64,000 bases of DNA. Source: Brassica napus (Eukaryota; Streptophyta; Magnoliopsida; Brassicales; Brassicaceae). Position numbers and translations under genes: made by a program. Below the pieces are notes generated by a model. The model saw only the letters and a list, made by a program, of their open reading frames with translations, did no database searches and was not told where the DNA came from. The DNA is taken from the NCBI RefSeq assembly GCF_020379485.1, contig NW_026014632.1:1-64000 (forward strand). The letters run 5' to 3'. Below are positions 47,592-59,800 of the stretch, one piece after another; position 1 is the stretch's first letter; the number at the start of each line of letters is the position of its first letter.

Positions 47592-49292
47592 TGTAAGACC
47601 CGATCCTGGATTCCTCAATCCAACCAGACCGCGGCCTCACCAAACAATGCAACCAATTCCATTTTCATATTCAAGTTCAAGTGTTAAATAATTCTAAGTC
47701 TTTTTCAGAGTTTTGAGGTTCCAACATTCACACTTAAACAATCAAGCATCAACTAATGAAAATAGATACTTCATAGATATTAACCAAGGTTCATACATCA
47801 TTCATCATCCTAAATAATAGAATACATACTAGAATCGCATAAGTTCACAAGTTGCACAATAGGCTACAATAATCACACAATTTTCAGAATCAACCCAATC
47901 ACCACACATCTTCCCATGGCCGCGGTCCTCATGGTGCTTTTCCCTTACCACGGTCCATTTCTGGTCCTGGATCCAACACAAACAACCACACAATCACAAG
48001 GTTAGATTACAAAACAAGAATCAAATCACATTGCATGGTCGGATCCAATCTAGTCAAGAACAATCATCAAAAATGTCAAATCTGACCCCTTTAAAAAGAG
48101 ATCCAAATACCAAATAAAATTCATGATAATTCATGATAATTCAGAAGAAAAATATTCCCATAAACAGATTCAAAAGAATCGGCTCAGATCATAGTGATCT
48201 CGGCCATGAACAGCCCACACAAGAACAAGGGACTTTCATGGAAATTGGATCAGGCCAAGGCCTTAGGATCAATGAATCCTTTCCTGTAACAACATAAACC
48301 ATTCCAAAGCACAACATATAAGAAGAAACAGAGTAGAAGAAGTCAGAGTAAGGAGTAGCCAATCGATCCAAACCGGCCAGGCTCACACGGCCATCATCCG
48401 CGGCCTTGTCCGGTTACTCTTGGCCACACCTCTCACCTTAGGAGTTCGGTCTCCAGGGGCGACTTCCTTCTCTTTCTCCTTTGCCTTCTCCTTGTCTTTC
48501 TGTCTCAAATCCATCCTCTTGATCACACGCCCAAACACACCAGGAACACTCAAGAACAATCTCTTGGATCAAATCGGCCGATCCAAAGTTTCTGTCTCTC
48601 TTTCTCTCTTGAATTTTCTCTGTGTTTCTCTCTGTGTGGAATGAGTAAAAACCGACCAGAATGATCAGAAATGAGAGAGAGAAGACGATTTAAACTGTCC
48701 CCAACCGCCTGGGCGAACAGTTACCAAAATCCCTTCCTTTCTTCCCAAAACCGTCCCATAACCGTCCCATAACCGCCCTTGGCGGTTTCTCCCCTTTTCT
48801 TCCTTTGGCAAATCGATCACTGAGCCTCAGCTCACACTCTGGGAGCTTTCCCGCTCCCTATCCCAAGCCTAAGACCCATTTGGTCGAACCGTCCTGCACC
48901 CAGACCATCGGCTCGCCCAGTAACCGTCCCGGACTCGCCCACACTGATCCGAACCAGAACGCACCGTTCACTGGATTGAGCTGACCCCCAGCTGTTCCCA
49001 GCTGATTGAGCTAGCCCACCAGCTCCTGTGAGCTGAACAGATCATGGTGAACTGATTACCAGCTGAACCGAGCTTATTGAACTCAAACCAACACTCGTCC
49101 AGCTGCCTAAACACTCACCCAGCCCCTTTACCCTTATTTCCATCGTATCCTGGTTAAGTCTCAGCTGACTGATGCCCTTAACCTTCATTCAGGGCCATGA
49201 TACGCTTGTCTCAAGGTCTAATGACCTGACTGGTGCGTCTCCCCGCACCATGGCCCGTCCGGCCGATCCTATCTAGGATCGGGGACATGACA
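47592..49292 (-). repeat. 5' LTR of the Tekay-like element
   Basis: It is nearly identical to 40710-42411: one T-run indel near the PBS end and four substitutions, including GAGCTT for GAGCTG and CACCCA for CACCCG, were seen by eye. It should contain the promoter for the minus-strand genes; I could not single out a convincing TATA box. Confidence 0.95.
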
Positions 49293-49297
49293 AGATT
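49293..49297. repeat. target site duplication AGATT (right)
   Basis: AGATT follows the 5' LTR and continues as GGTTATAAACC, the rest of the split LTR d. Confidence 0.97.
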
Positions 49298-49518
49298 GGT
49301 TATAAACCAATGGATGATGATATTATTCCGCTGCGTATGTGTTGTATTTATCTAAGCTAGGAAAGACTATGGTAGTCTTGAGCTAAGATCTGAGTTAGCC
49401 CTCGCCTATGGGCGATGTTTTAAATAAAGGGCGAAAATTTTGAGAGGTTCGGTCAGGGTATCGACCGAGCGACGTGAGGCATCGACCGCAGCCTAGTCGG
49501 CCAGGATCGGGTCTTACA
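49298..49518 (+). repeat. LTR d, second part
   Basis: Continues LTR d after the nested element and ends GATCGGGTCTTACA, followed by a PBS. It is collinear with the last 220 bp of LTR c and LTR e. Being followed by a PBS and preceded (at 38134) by a PPT, this one LTR serves two internal regions. Confidence 0.95.
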
Positions 49519-50251
49519 AGTTGGTATCAGAGCATGCTTGATCCTGTTACGGACAGTGCTCAAGGATGCTGAGTTCCAAACCGAAATTATTTCTGAAAAC
49601 TATGATGACTTGGAACCTTAGCTTTGGTGAGCCAAGCGACAGTTGAGGTAAGATTGGGTTTCATGCTTGTGAATGGGGAAGTTCCAACATGAGCCGGTTT
49701 AGCCAAGATACACTCTTCCACGGAAAGACCCTGAAAACATAAAGGTTAGTTTATCTAGTTATTTGGGAATAGTAGACGGATTGGATGATGGACGCAATGC
49801 AAGATCTTTGTATGGACGACCTGGACAAGGGAAGTAACATGGACCAGAGATTGGCTTAGGTTGAAAGAAACGTGCAGCACTCTCTTGGAGGTAAATGTTA
49901 TCCCTTGGTGGCCGTTCAAAACAAGTGAGCATATGCAATGTACATGTTAGTCTAAGGGAGACGCTACATGGCTAGTACATGAGTGGGCTCGTGATCAGAT
50001 GGATCAGCTTGGACTCAGTGTAAGTCAAGGTAGGATTCCTTAAGATTGAGTGAATTGAATGGATCAATTCCAAGAGGAATTGGAAACAAGATGTTAAGTA
50101 TCTTAGTATGATGAGGATTGAGGTATACTATAAACACTTTTGTGAATGGTATGGGACGTTCACAGATGTGTGATGCTTTGGTGAATGGTATGGGACATTT
50201 TCCAAATGTGTGATCAAACCGATATCCTACTCATCTAAGTACTTAATGATC

Positions 50252-50867
50252 GGTGGTGTGGAAACACATTATTTGATACTGGAGCTACACATAGTTTTGT
50301 GAGTCCAAGTATGATTGGAAAAGGTTTGTTCCAGTATGGAACATGGGACGGCCTGAACGAGTGAGTAGGACAAGTTATGAACTCACTCGGTCTAGTAAAG
50401 GACATCCCTGTGGTGATCTTGGATAGGCCGATGCCTATAGATCTGATTGTTGTCCCCCTCAAGCATCATGAAGTGATCTTGGGCATGGACTGGTTGGGAA
50501 AGTATCGGGCAACTCTAGATTGTCACCGGGGAAGGGTGCAACTTGATAACGAGTTTGGACCCCCGATTAAGTACCAAGGAATCAAGCCAACCTCTTGTAG
50601 TTTGGTGGTTTCAGCAGTCCAAGTAGAACGGATACTTGGAAATGGTTGTGAGGCCTTTTTGGCTACCATTTACACTGATGAGGTTATAGGGGCCTGTGAC
50701 CCAGAGGGTATACCGTTGGTTCGGGAATTTCAGGAAGTGTTTGGGGCACTACAGGGCATTCCCCCTTATAGGGCTGACCCATTCATCATTGAATTGGAAC
50801 CTGCTACGGCCCCATTATCTAAAAGTCCATATAGAATGGCACCAGCTAAGATGGCTGAGGTGAAGTC
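50252..50867 (+). pseudogene. protease and early RT remnant in internal region 2
   Basis: It has the same 4-base loss before the LFDTGA site and the same second deletion as at 36624-37240. The open frame from ~50377 to 50889 reads [18 protein letters not shown] and continues to [14 protein letters not shown]. It is not expected to give an active protease. Confidence 0.88.
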
Positions 50868-51100
50868 GATCAAGTCCAGTGAGGGATGAGGATCGCAGCA
50901 CAACCATGTCGGAGATTGACCTATGGTTGGGGTGAGACGGTTGAGTCCTGGAGTGGACCAGAACCGCAATATGATCAAGTCCGTCAAAGGATGAGGATCA
51001 GGACACGACCTACTCGGAGATGGACCTATGGTTGGGGTGTAACGGTCTAGTCCCTGAGTGGACCAGGACTGGTATATGATCACGTCCTAAATGGACCAGG
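50868..51100 (+). repeat. 105-bp direct repeat in internal region 2
   Basis: Copies start at 50868, 50973 and (partial) 51078, the same unit as at 37241. The remaining stretch up to 51750 is non-coding and collinear with 37481-38133. Confidence 0.85.
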
Positions 51101-51763
51101 ATCGTAATATGACAAAGTCCGGTTTGGACAGAAGTCAATTTAAGGCGGTTTAGTCTTGGGCTAAGATGGCAATATGGCCAAGCTGGGAGAGGCTGTGGCT
51201 GGTTAAGGAATGATCCAGTAATTGGGGGCTGGAATCATAAACCTTATTGTCCGGGAATGACTTAAGGGAACAAAACAATCTGTTAGGACTCATGGTAGAG
51301 TGATCAACCTAAAGATTGGAACATGTTCGCTAGGACTTGGCTGGTGCATCGAGTGGCTAGGAGATTGGTTGAATCTTCTAAGACTTGAGTACGCAGTATG
51401 TTCCTAGCGACTGAATTTGATCTAGGCATGGAACTAAAGTGTTCTACATGGACTTGGTGTCTACTAGGAACGCAACCTGGAGAGTTGGGTCAGTGACACA
51501 AGTCATGTCTTTGTATGGGTGCTTGATGGATCACTTGATAAGATTTTGGGTAAAATCTCTATCAAGTGGGGGAGACTTGTGTAGATGGTGATCAAGACGT
51601 GATCAGTGAGGAGGGACAAGGAGGGATATGCAACGAATTGGTTAGGAAGAACCAATCGAGCATGCTCTATGTTCTGGATGCATTCGGTTGGAATCTTTTT
51701 TCTTCAGACAAGACGGCAACACCACAGGATTCGAGGACGAATCCATCCTAAGTGGGGGAGACT

Positions 51764-54546
51764 TGTCATGTCCCCGATCCTGGATAGGATCGTCCGGACA
51801 GACTTTAGTGCGAGGAGACGCACCAGTCAGGTCACATGACCTAAAGACAAGCGTGTCATGGTCCAAAACGTGATTAAGGGAATCAGGTAGCTGGAACTTA
51901 ACCAAAATAAGGCAGATGCAAGCTCAAAGGAGCTGGACAAGCGAGCTGGTAGCTGGACGAGATCCAGGTGAAGCTCGATTGAAGTGGGTGATCAGAATGG
52001 ATCATGGGAGAACTAAGTATAGGTCTGGAAATAGACCAAGGGACTTAGAAGAATTGAAGAAGATAAAGGAAGCAAGCAGGACACAGTGTATAACAGCTGG
52101 GCGATGCAGTAAGCAAGCTCGACCAGCTAGGTGAAGTGTAGTGCAGCTCAATGTAGCTCACTGAAGTGTAGGTCAGCTCCCTGAGCTGGATGGTCTAGCT
52201 CACTCAGCTGGGGCAGCTGGGTATCAGCTTAACTCAGCTGGACTGAGTGTTCAAGTCATGGGCAGTTGGGCCAGGTCTGGACAGTGGCCGGGCCATGTGG
52301 GAGACCCGGGTGTACCGATGGGCTGGTTGGCTCTTGGGATTGAGCCAGAAGCTTGGGCAATCCGTGTGGGCTTGTTTGGCCTTGTGCAGGAGTGGATTGG
52401 CAAGCCCAGGGCGTCTGGAAACTGCCTGAGGCGAATGGGTATGATCTGGACCATTGATTAAATCAATGGCCAGAAATGATACCGAAAGGGTGCAACCTTT
52501 GGAAAGGTAACTGCCCCTTCTTCTATAAAAGGCAGGGAAGTCCTTGCCTTTGCAGGCACGCCAGGGCTTCCTCCTACACCCTGAAACACAAAGAAACACA
52601 TAGAAAAGACAGAGAGTTGGTCGGATTCCCAATCCAAGACCCATGGTGGTGTGAAGGTCATAAAGAGGCAGTTTTGGGAGAGATCAAGGGGGGAAGTTAT
52701 GAACGACTTTCTGGTGGTTTTGATCCGTGATGTTATCACCCAAAGCATCCTACAGGGCCTGAGAACACACGAAAATGGTGAGGAAAGAAGGTAGATGACC
52801 GGAATTCATTCCCAAAGGCCATGACAGCCTTTAGGAGAGAGGTGTGTGGGAGGGCAGTTTCATGGAAGTGCAAGGGGAGTTATGAACGACCCTGTGGTAG
52901 GTTTTCACCACGGATGAACACGTCCTAGGCTTCCCCTGTATCTTGGGAACACACGCAAATACCCCGGAAAGAAGGGAGAAGGCCAGACTTCCCTCACAAT
53001 GGCATGAATAGCCTTGAAGGTGGATGCAGTGTAGAAACTGGTTTCATGGAAGTTCCATGGAAGGGATCAGGGGTGCGACCCATGAATGGATCTTATCAAT
53101 ACAGGAGGTATGTGATAAGGATTGATAGAGTCGGGCACTGGAGGAGCATGGCCGAACATAATAAGGAAAGGCACTTGATCTAATCAGATCATGTATAAGG
53201 TAACTGATTTTATAATTACTTTCAAGGTTATGTTTCTGTCTCTTGTGGTGCGGTTAAGGCCAAGTATGGCACGCCCCTTGAAGACCATATGTTGTGATGT
53301 AAACTAAGGATCCAGGACCCTGAGATAAGGGGCGGATCTTAGTTGATCTAACTCATCCATGTGGGATGTAAGTTAGAGGCCACTAATTGGATAGTGATCC
53401 ATGGTGGATCATGGTGTGTGTGTTAGTTCTGATCATGGTGTGAATCAATGATCCGAATCATGGAGGAGACACATGGGGATCCTAGTACATGAGGAACCAT
53501 GTGGGGTGCAAGGTCCAATTCATTTGGAACCAGCAGCAAGCTGTGGAGGCGAGTAAGGCCAGTACTAAGTGGCATGGACCACAAGTATGGGGCCGGTGTG
53601 TTTACTAAAGAAGGCCATGTGTAATCTGATCTTTGGCAAGGTTGGATGACCTGATCCATAGGTGATGGATCAAGGTGTCTGATCTGTTTGATCAAAGGAT
53701 GCACCGGTGGTAATAGGAGGACTGATCGGCTTCGTTAGGACATGGTTCCATGGCCGGTTAGGTACGTGTGAAGACTCATCAGTTATGGGTCATGTGGGGT
53801 GGTTGGTTGATTGACTCAGGATCTGATGGGCATTTTTATTCCATGAGCTGGACTTGGTATCATAAGTTGATAAGGCAAAAGGATGTGGGACAGTGCATGA
53901 GCCGGTAAGGGCCAGATGCATGTCCTTAGCCGTTTGAAGACTTCTCAAGGGTTACTTATGTCTGTGGGGATGGTTGGCTGAATGACTAAGTACCTAAGGG
54001 AGTTGTTTTGTGTGTGTAAAGGAGCTGGACGCAGTATATGGCAGCTGGCCATAGCTCGGTCCTAGCTCAGTTCGAGTGTGACAGCTCGATCAGCTGGTCT
54101 ATGAGTTCATTCAGCTAGAGTAGCTGGGCCGATGAGCTAACAAGCTCTGTGGATGTGGCAAAGGTATGATCTAGCAATGTTGCATAGATCTAGATAGAAT
54201 GGTTAGGGAAACGGAACCTCAGATTTGTATGACTTGGTTCGTGTTCAGAATCAACCTTGGAGCTAGCTGGTAGTTGAGTATACTAACCATTAGCTGAGGT
54301 GATTCTACCGGACAAGTATTAGATTGGTTATAGACCAATGGATGATGATATTATTCCGCTGCGTATGTGTTGTATTGATCTAAGCTAGGAAAGACTATGG
54401 TAGTCTTGAGCTAAGATCTGAGTTATCCCTCGCCTATGAGCGATGTTTTAAATAAAGGGCGAAAAATTTGAGAGGTTCGGTCAGGGTATCGACCGAGCGA
54501 CGTGAGGCATCGACCGCGGCCTAGTCGGCCATGATCGGGTCTTACA
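51764..54546 (+). repeat. LTR e, 3' LTR ending the LTR chain
   Basis: It starts TGTCATGTCCCC after a PPT and ends GATCGGGTCTTACA, 2783 bp. TATAAAA is at 52524-52530. The uninterrupted TATTAGATTGG at ~54318 shows the empty target of the nested element in LTR d. It is followed directly by minisatellite, not by a PBS, so it is the 3' end of the chain. Confidence 0.94.
52524..52530 (+). promoter_or_regulatory. TATA box of LTR e
   Basis: TATAAAA in the conserved context CCCCTTCTTC-TATAAAA-GGCAGG. Confidence 0.6.
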
Positions 54547-55137
54547 AGAATGCTGAGTCCAAGGACCAACGGGCTGATATGTGTACTGATGGACAGCCAC
54601 TGACGTCTTGTGTTTGTTGACGGACACACACGGACACCCACGGACAGCCACGGATGTCCTGTGTGTGCTGACGGACAGCCACAGACAGCCACAGACGTCC
54701 TGTGTGTGCTGGCGAACACCCACGGACGTCCTGTGTGTACTGAACAAAAAGCCCACGTGGGCCAAAATCACCCAAACAGTCCACGGGAAGGGTCAACGTG
54801 CTGAGTCCAAGGACCAACATGCTTATATGTGTACTGATGGACAGCCACGGATGTCCTGTGTATTCTGACGGACAGACACGGACACACACGGACACATACG
54901 GACAGCCACGGACGTCGTGTGTGTGCTGATGGACAGCCACGGACGTCCTGTGTGTGCTGGGGGACACCCATGGACGTCCTCTGTGTACTGAGTAGACAGC
55001 CCACGTGGGCCAAAATCACCCAAACAGTCCACGAGAAGGGCCAGCGTGCTAAGTCCAAGGACCAACGTGCTGATATGTATACTGATGGACAGCCACGGAC
55101 GTCCTGTGTGTGCTGACGGACACACACAGACACACAT
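54547..55137. repeat. minisatellite, second array, left part
   Basis: Modules and linkers are identical in type to the main array, starting inside a linker (GCTGAGTCCAAGGACC) after LTR e. They stop within a run of 10-bp modules (ACACAGACACACAT) at the CACAT target duplication. ORFs of 65-141 codons in it are repeat by-products. Confidence 0.96.
55133..55137. repeat. target site duplication CACAT (left)
   Basis: CACAT precedes TGTAGAAACC and recurs at 58774-58778 after GGTGTTACA. ACACACATGGACAGCC is a common phrase of the array, so removing the insert restores a normal module sequence. Confidence 0.9.
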
Positions 55138-58100
55138 TGTAGAAACCCGTTAAAAAAAAAATAATTATTTAGTGGTCATACCGCGGGCAATGGATGGTCG
55201 AAGAATTGATCATGGGTGAACCATAAGCTGCTGGACCATGGTTAGAAAAGTGTTAGATTGATCAGAAGGATGTTTTGGAAGCATAACATTTTTGGAAGCA
55301 CGACGGTTTAGAAGCTCGACGTTTTTGAAGACTGACGTTTCTTCATCACGAAGTTTTCTCGGAATATCTTCGTATCAGTAAAATATTATTCTGAAGACAT
55401 TATAAGTCGGAAGCAGGATGGGAATTAAGCAGGATGGGAAGCAAGCACGACGGGATTGAAGCACGACGGGAAAACCCGAAGTTGGGCGAAAACCCTAATT
55501 TCGGTATTACGATATTCTTTGAGGAAGCCGGAGGCTCGGGAAATATTTTTAAAGGATATCAGACATCATCTGTAGTTTATTAAAAATATTCAGAGAATCA
55601 GAATGGGAGCAGAAAAATATTCGGGATTGATTGCGGGTCAGAAATTCACAAGAAGGGTCGAAATCGCGCAAAGAAACCGAGAAGCTCGAGGTGGCTTGAT
55701 CAGAAGGGATAAGAACGTGGTGGCAACTGTCTAACCAGCTGAGTGTCAAGAGAAGCTCGAGGTGTCGCCGTGCATGGAAGCTGCACATGCAGCTTGACAT
55801 GTAGGAGCACGAGGTGGATTAGCCAAGCACGAGATGTCGCAACGCATGCAACCGAAGCATGCTGATCGACATGTGTGTGATGCTGTGGCGCCTTGCATGA
55901 GCTCCAGTCATGCAGCCTGACATCTGGGAGGAGTGGTGGCGTCCTGCATGTGTCCTGGACATGCAGCCAGCCATGTGGAGCACGAGGTGTCGCCGTGCAT
56001 GCGTCCGGAGCCATGCGGAGCGACACACGGGCTGCCACCAACCTGAAGCTGATTGGCTGGTGTCTCCTATAAATACCCCACGACCCCAGCTCATTTCTTC
56101 ACATCCAGACCTGTCCAAACAAAGTTAAAACCTTGAGAGAAAAGTAGAAAAAGAAAGCAAGTGATTCCGAGCTATTTCGAGAGTTTTAGAGAGTTTTCGA
56201 GATCAGTTCTGTATTGATTTTGAGTCATCGCCTTGGGAAGGTTCTGTCCAACTGAAGGTCAATCAAGTGAAGATCAGATCAGATGGGAGTCAAGTCAACG
56301 TGGCTATTGAGAGAGAGAGAGAGAAAGGAAGTGATCGATTCTAGAGTATGGTCGATTCTGAAGACCGATACTCCACCGAGAAGGCCAGTTCCGTCCAATC
56401 GGCGATTCTCTACGATTGTGACGCGGAAGCTCTGTCCAATTGAATTCGTCCAAGCCAGTAATATTATATGATGGTCAAGTGGAGGTGCTGCCCAGAGTTA
56501 GTTCAGAACCACGGGTTCAGATCAGTCGAAGTTCTGTTCGATACTCCGCCGGGAAGTCCGAAGAACTGTCTAAGAGCTAAAGGAGGTTCTGTCCAGATCA
56601 GGCCGTCCAGACCTGTTAGTGTCTTCATGATCAAGCCGAGGGTCTGTCCAAGTCGAGGTTAGTTCAGTCCAGTCCAGTCAAGGTGTCCCTTGGGTTTTGG
56701 CCAAGTCCTCTCCGATCAACCAGCAGCTTCTCGCCTAGAACACTGTGAGTTGGTTTGTTTGAATTTCACTTGGAATTTAGGGTAGATCGAGTCTGCATAT
56801 AGATTAGAATGATCACGTTATTGAATGGTAGAGTCCTTAGGGTTATTTTATTTATGGAACCGGACTCAGTTTAGCAAGGGCTAAGCTGAGATGAATGGAA
56901 TTAAGACTGAGTTAATAACCTGACTAGGACTAGGGCTAGGATGCATCATGTTTTCTATTATTGCGTGTTGATATTGTTGAGTGCAGGTTCCCGTTATCTT
57001 TAAAGATAGTTTCTCAGCGGGAGGCTGGACTATCTGGGTAATGGTTTGATTGTATTGTTTAGTATTGATATTATTGTTTAGTAGTTAGTACTAAGGGTCT
57101 TAGGCCATATAGGCCGGACTACTGGTACTACTGGTTTGTGTTGTAGAGTTGAGTGTCTAGTTAGGATCTGGAACTTTGGCTTTAGGTTAGGTTCTAGATT
57201 GAGTTTGTTTTGTTGTGAGTGTGCCGACAGTATGTGCGTGACCCGCCCATACTAGGCATGTGTAGGGGTGATTAGTGTTTCCTCGGCCTCGTACCCAGCG
57301 GGTTCAAGGAAACCCCTTATTCGCTGGATCGGGAAGACTCAGACGAACGGTGTCATGTACTATGGCTGAGTATTACACGACGGTGTAATGTGGCAGTGAC
57401 CCGAAGGACTGTGGGCTGTCGCGCGGTGACCCGAAGGACTGTGGGCCGCGGTCGGTTGAAAGTTCCTTCTTCTGGCCTTTGTGGTAGGAAGATAGGATAT
57501 TGCCGATAGGGAGGAGGAACACGAAGTCACCAGGGCCCAGGTTAGAGTGTTGTGTTAGAGTGTCGTAGAGGGTTATGGAACCCTCGAGTTAGTGTAGCAC
57601 CGATATACGGTGTTACAAGTTAGATCGAGTCGTAGTTACTCATAGTCTTATTAGTGTGATTGTGTTTGTGGTTGATTGATTTGCTTGCAGGTTCTGACAT
57701 TAAGTCCTAAGTCTGGCTTAGGTACCGGATTAGGCTTGATGTGTATTTTGTTAGTGTAGGCCTTACGTTGGCCTATATGTGTTTGAGTGATTGCTTGTGA
57801 AGGGTGGTGGATATTAAAGCTATGCGGTATCATTGGTTGGCCGATCATGTTCTTGTTTGATTGTTGGTCGATCGGCCAATGGTATTTGTATAGTCTAAGT
57901 GTCTAACACTACATGAGTACTGAACTCAAGCGTATATATGGTTAACTAGGGATTGCTTGTTGACTTGTTTTAATGCAGGTTCCCGTTACTTGAAGCTAGA
58001 TCATGGCAGGAGGCCAAGTCTAACTTAGTAACGGTTTGCTTAGCCTTAGCTTTTATTGCATGCTAGGGCTAGATTGATTGTTATTTTGGGTTGTCTGGGT

Positions 58101-58773
58101 AGAGTCTAGGTTGCGGGTAGAGGCCGCCAGCTCACTGAGTAATACTAGATTACTCATCCAACTCCGTTGTCCTTTTTGCAGGTTGCTTTAGGTAAGGATG
58201 ATCGGATAGCTTCGTGCTGGACGTTAGGACCGCCGGTGTAGATTTTCATGCCTTTTGTAAACGGTATTGTGAATTGTGTTATGTTGACTCGATTTGGCAT
58301 TAGGCCGGGCCCAGTCTTGAATTATTCAATGTATGAATATTTCTTGAATCAATAAAAGTAATTTTTTTATATGCGCCTCATGAGTACTCTGATATTTGAC
58401 TAGTCCGGTCTAACACAATGTTAGGTCTAGGTACGGGTTGAAAAGCCTTAGGCCTTGATCTAACGGAAAACGCTAACTCTAGGTACGGGTTGCAAAGCCT
58501 TATGCCTTGACGCAGCGGGACGAGTTAGTGGATGAACTGGTCTAGGTCGTGGAGTAAAGTTTGTGACTCTGACCGGATTGTCCCTAGCCCGTCACGTAGC
58601 GCTTCCGAACCATGGTGTTGGGTTGGACGGTCAGTCATGTTCTTGTTTGATTGTTGGCTGGCCGGTTGGCCTTTCATCTCCAACCCTTGGTGTGGGTCGT
58701 CCGTCGGTCATGTTCTTGTTTGATTGTTGGCCGGTGGGTCGACCTATGCTTAGGACGGTTCAGGGGTGTTACA
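55138..58773. mobile_element. 3.6 kb solo LTR (or LTR-only element) of another family
   Basis: The insert runs TGTAGAAACC to GGGGTGTTACA, TG...CA, flanked by a 5-bp duplication. It carries no pol or gag similarity. It has a plausible promoter: ATTGG at ~56052 and TATAAATA at 56068-56075. Short repeats inside include three copies of CATGTTCTTGTTTGATTGTTGG (57847, 58637, 58709; written here only as a marker by position) and two of CTAGGTACGGGTTG. The length is typical of the longest plant gypsy LTRs, so a solo LTR left by LTR-LTR recombination is likeliest; a large non-coding element cannot be excluded. If it is an LTR, transcription from the TATA box would run on the plus strand. Confidence 0.75.
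56068..56075 (+). promoter_or_regulatory. TATA box in the solo LTR
   Basis: TATAAATA with an ATTGG (inverted CCAAT) about 15 bases upstream, followed by a C-rich stretch and CATTTCTTCACATCC, a typical plant start region. Confidence 0.6.
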
Positions 58774-58778
58774 CACAT
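58774..58778. repeat. target site duplication CACAT (right)
   Basis: Matches 55133-55137; followed by GGACAGCCACGGACGTCC, regular minisatellite. Confidence 0.9.
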
Positions 58779-59800
58779 GGACAGCCACGGACGTCCTGTG
58801 TGTGCTGACGGACACACACGGATGTCCTGTGTGTGCTGACAGACACCCAAGGATGTCCTGTGTGTGCGGACGGACACACACGGACACACATGGACAGTCA
58901 CGGACGTCCTATGTGTGCTGACAGACAGCCATGGACAGCCCTGGACATCCTGTGTGTGCTGGCGGACACCCACTGACGTCCTGTGTGTACTCAACAGACA
59001 GCCCACGTGGGCCAAAATCACCCTAACAGTCCCTGGGAAGGGCCAGCGTGTTGAGCCCAAGGACCAACGTGCTGATATGTGTACTAATGGACAGCCACTA
59101 ACGTCCTGTGTGTGCTGATGGACACACACGGACACACACGGACACACACAGACAGCCAAGGATGTCCTGTGTGTGCTGACGGACACCCACGGACGTCCTG
59201 TGTGTGCTGACGAACACCCACGGACGTCCTGTGTGTACTGAACAGACAGCCCACGTGGGCCAAAATCACCCGAACAGTGCAAGGGAAGGGCCAGCGTGCT
59301 GATATGTGTACTGATGGACAACCACGGACGTCCTGTGTGTGCTGAAGGACACCCACGGATGTCCTGTGTGTGCTGACGGACACACACGCACACACACGGA
59401 CGTCCTGTGTGTTCTGACTGACACACACGTACGTCCTGTGTGTGATGACAGACAGCCACGGACAGCCACGAACGTCCTGTGTATGCTGGGGGACACCCAC
59501 AGACACACACGAACACACACGGAAAGCCACAGATGTCCTGTGTGTGCTGACGTACAGTCACGGACAGCCACAAATGTCCTTTGTGTGCTGGCGGACACCC
59601 ACGGACGTCCTGTGTGTACTGAACAGACAGCCCACGTGGGCCAAAATGGCCCAAACAGTCCACGGGAAGGGCCAGCGTGCTGAGTCCAAGGACCAACATG
59701 CTGATATGTGGATGGACAGCCACGGACGTCCTGTGTGTGCTGACGGCCACAGACGGACACACACGGACACACACAGACAGCCACGGATGTCCTGTGTGTG
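58779..59800. repeat. minisatellite, second array, right part
   Basis: About 1 kb of 10- and 21-bp modules with three linkers (58998, 59249, 59630) containing CCCACGTGGGCC. It ends in the middle of a 21-bp module (GTCCTGTGTGTG) and abuts the RNase H end of the minus-strand CRM-like element without a target duplication, so this junction is a rearrangement. The frame from RNase H stays open through the array on the minus strand down to 59266. Confidence 0.95.

Larger units (their letters stand above)
40710..49292 (-). mobile_element. young Tekay-like chromovirus (Ty3/gypsy), nearly intact
   Basis: This complete 8583-bp element has LTRs of 1702 and 1701 bp, a tRNA-iMet PBS, gag, pol in the order protease, RT, RNase H, integrase with a chromodomain-like tail, a PPT and a 5-bp duplication. 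Its two LTRs differ at about five positions by eye, so insertion is recent. Tekay placement follows from the chromodomain-like integrase tail and the LTR start TGTCATGTCCCC; a tree would be needed to prove it. The only obvious defects are two TAG codons between gag and protease. It is the likely source of functions for the short-internal relatives around it. Confidence 0.93.
49519..51763 (+). mobile_element. short internal region 2 of a non-autonomous element
   Basis: This 2245-bp twin of 35891-38146 has PBS TGGTATCAGAGC at 49522-49533, a leader, a protease/early RT remnant (50252-50867), the 105-bp repeat (50868-51100) and a PPT at 51751-51763. Differences from region 1 are single bases and a few small indels, for example the loss of a 6-base piece near 51680. 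Both regions share the same internal deletions, so they derive from one non-autonomous master. Confidence 0.9.

Noticed and set aside
54547..54551. Target duplication of the LTR chain
   Set aside because: The bases after LTR e (AGAAT) do not match those before LTR b (CAAAC), so no duplication can be claimed for the chain as a whole.
55549..56118. Minus-strand ORFs in the solo LTR (83-113 codons, Cys/His/Arg-rich)
   Set aside because: They overlap one another and the TATA-box region in antisense, show no domain and match no gag or pol part.
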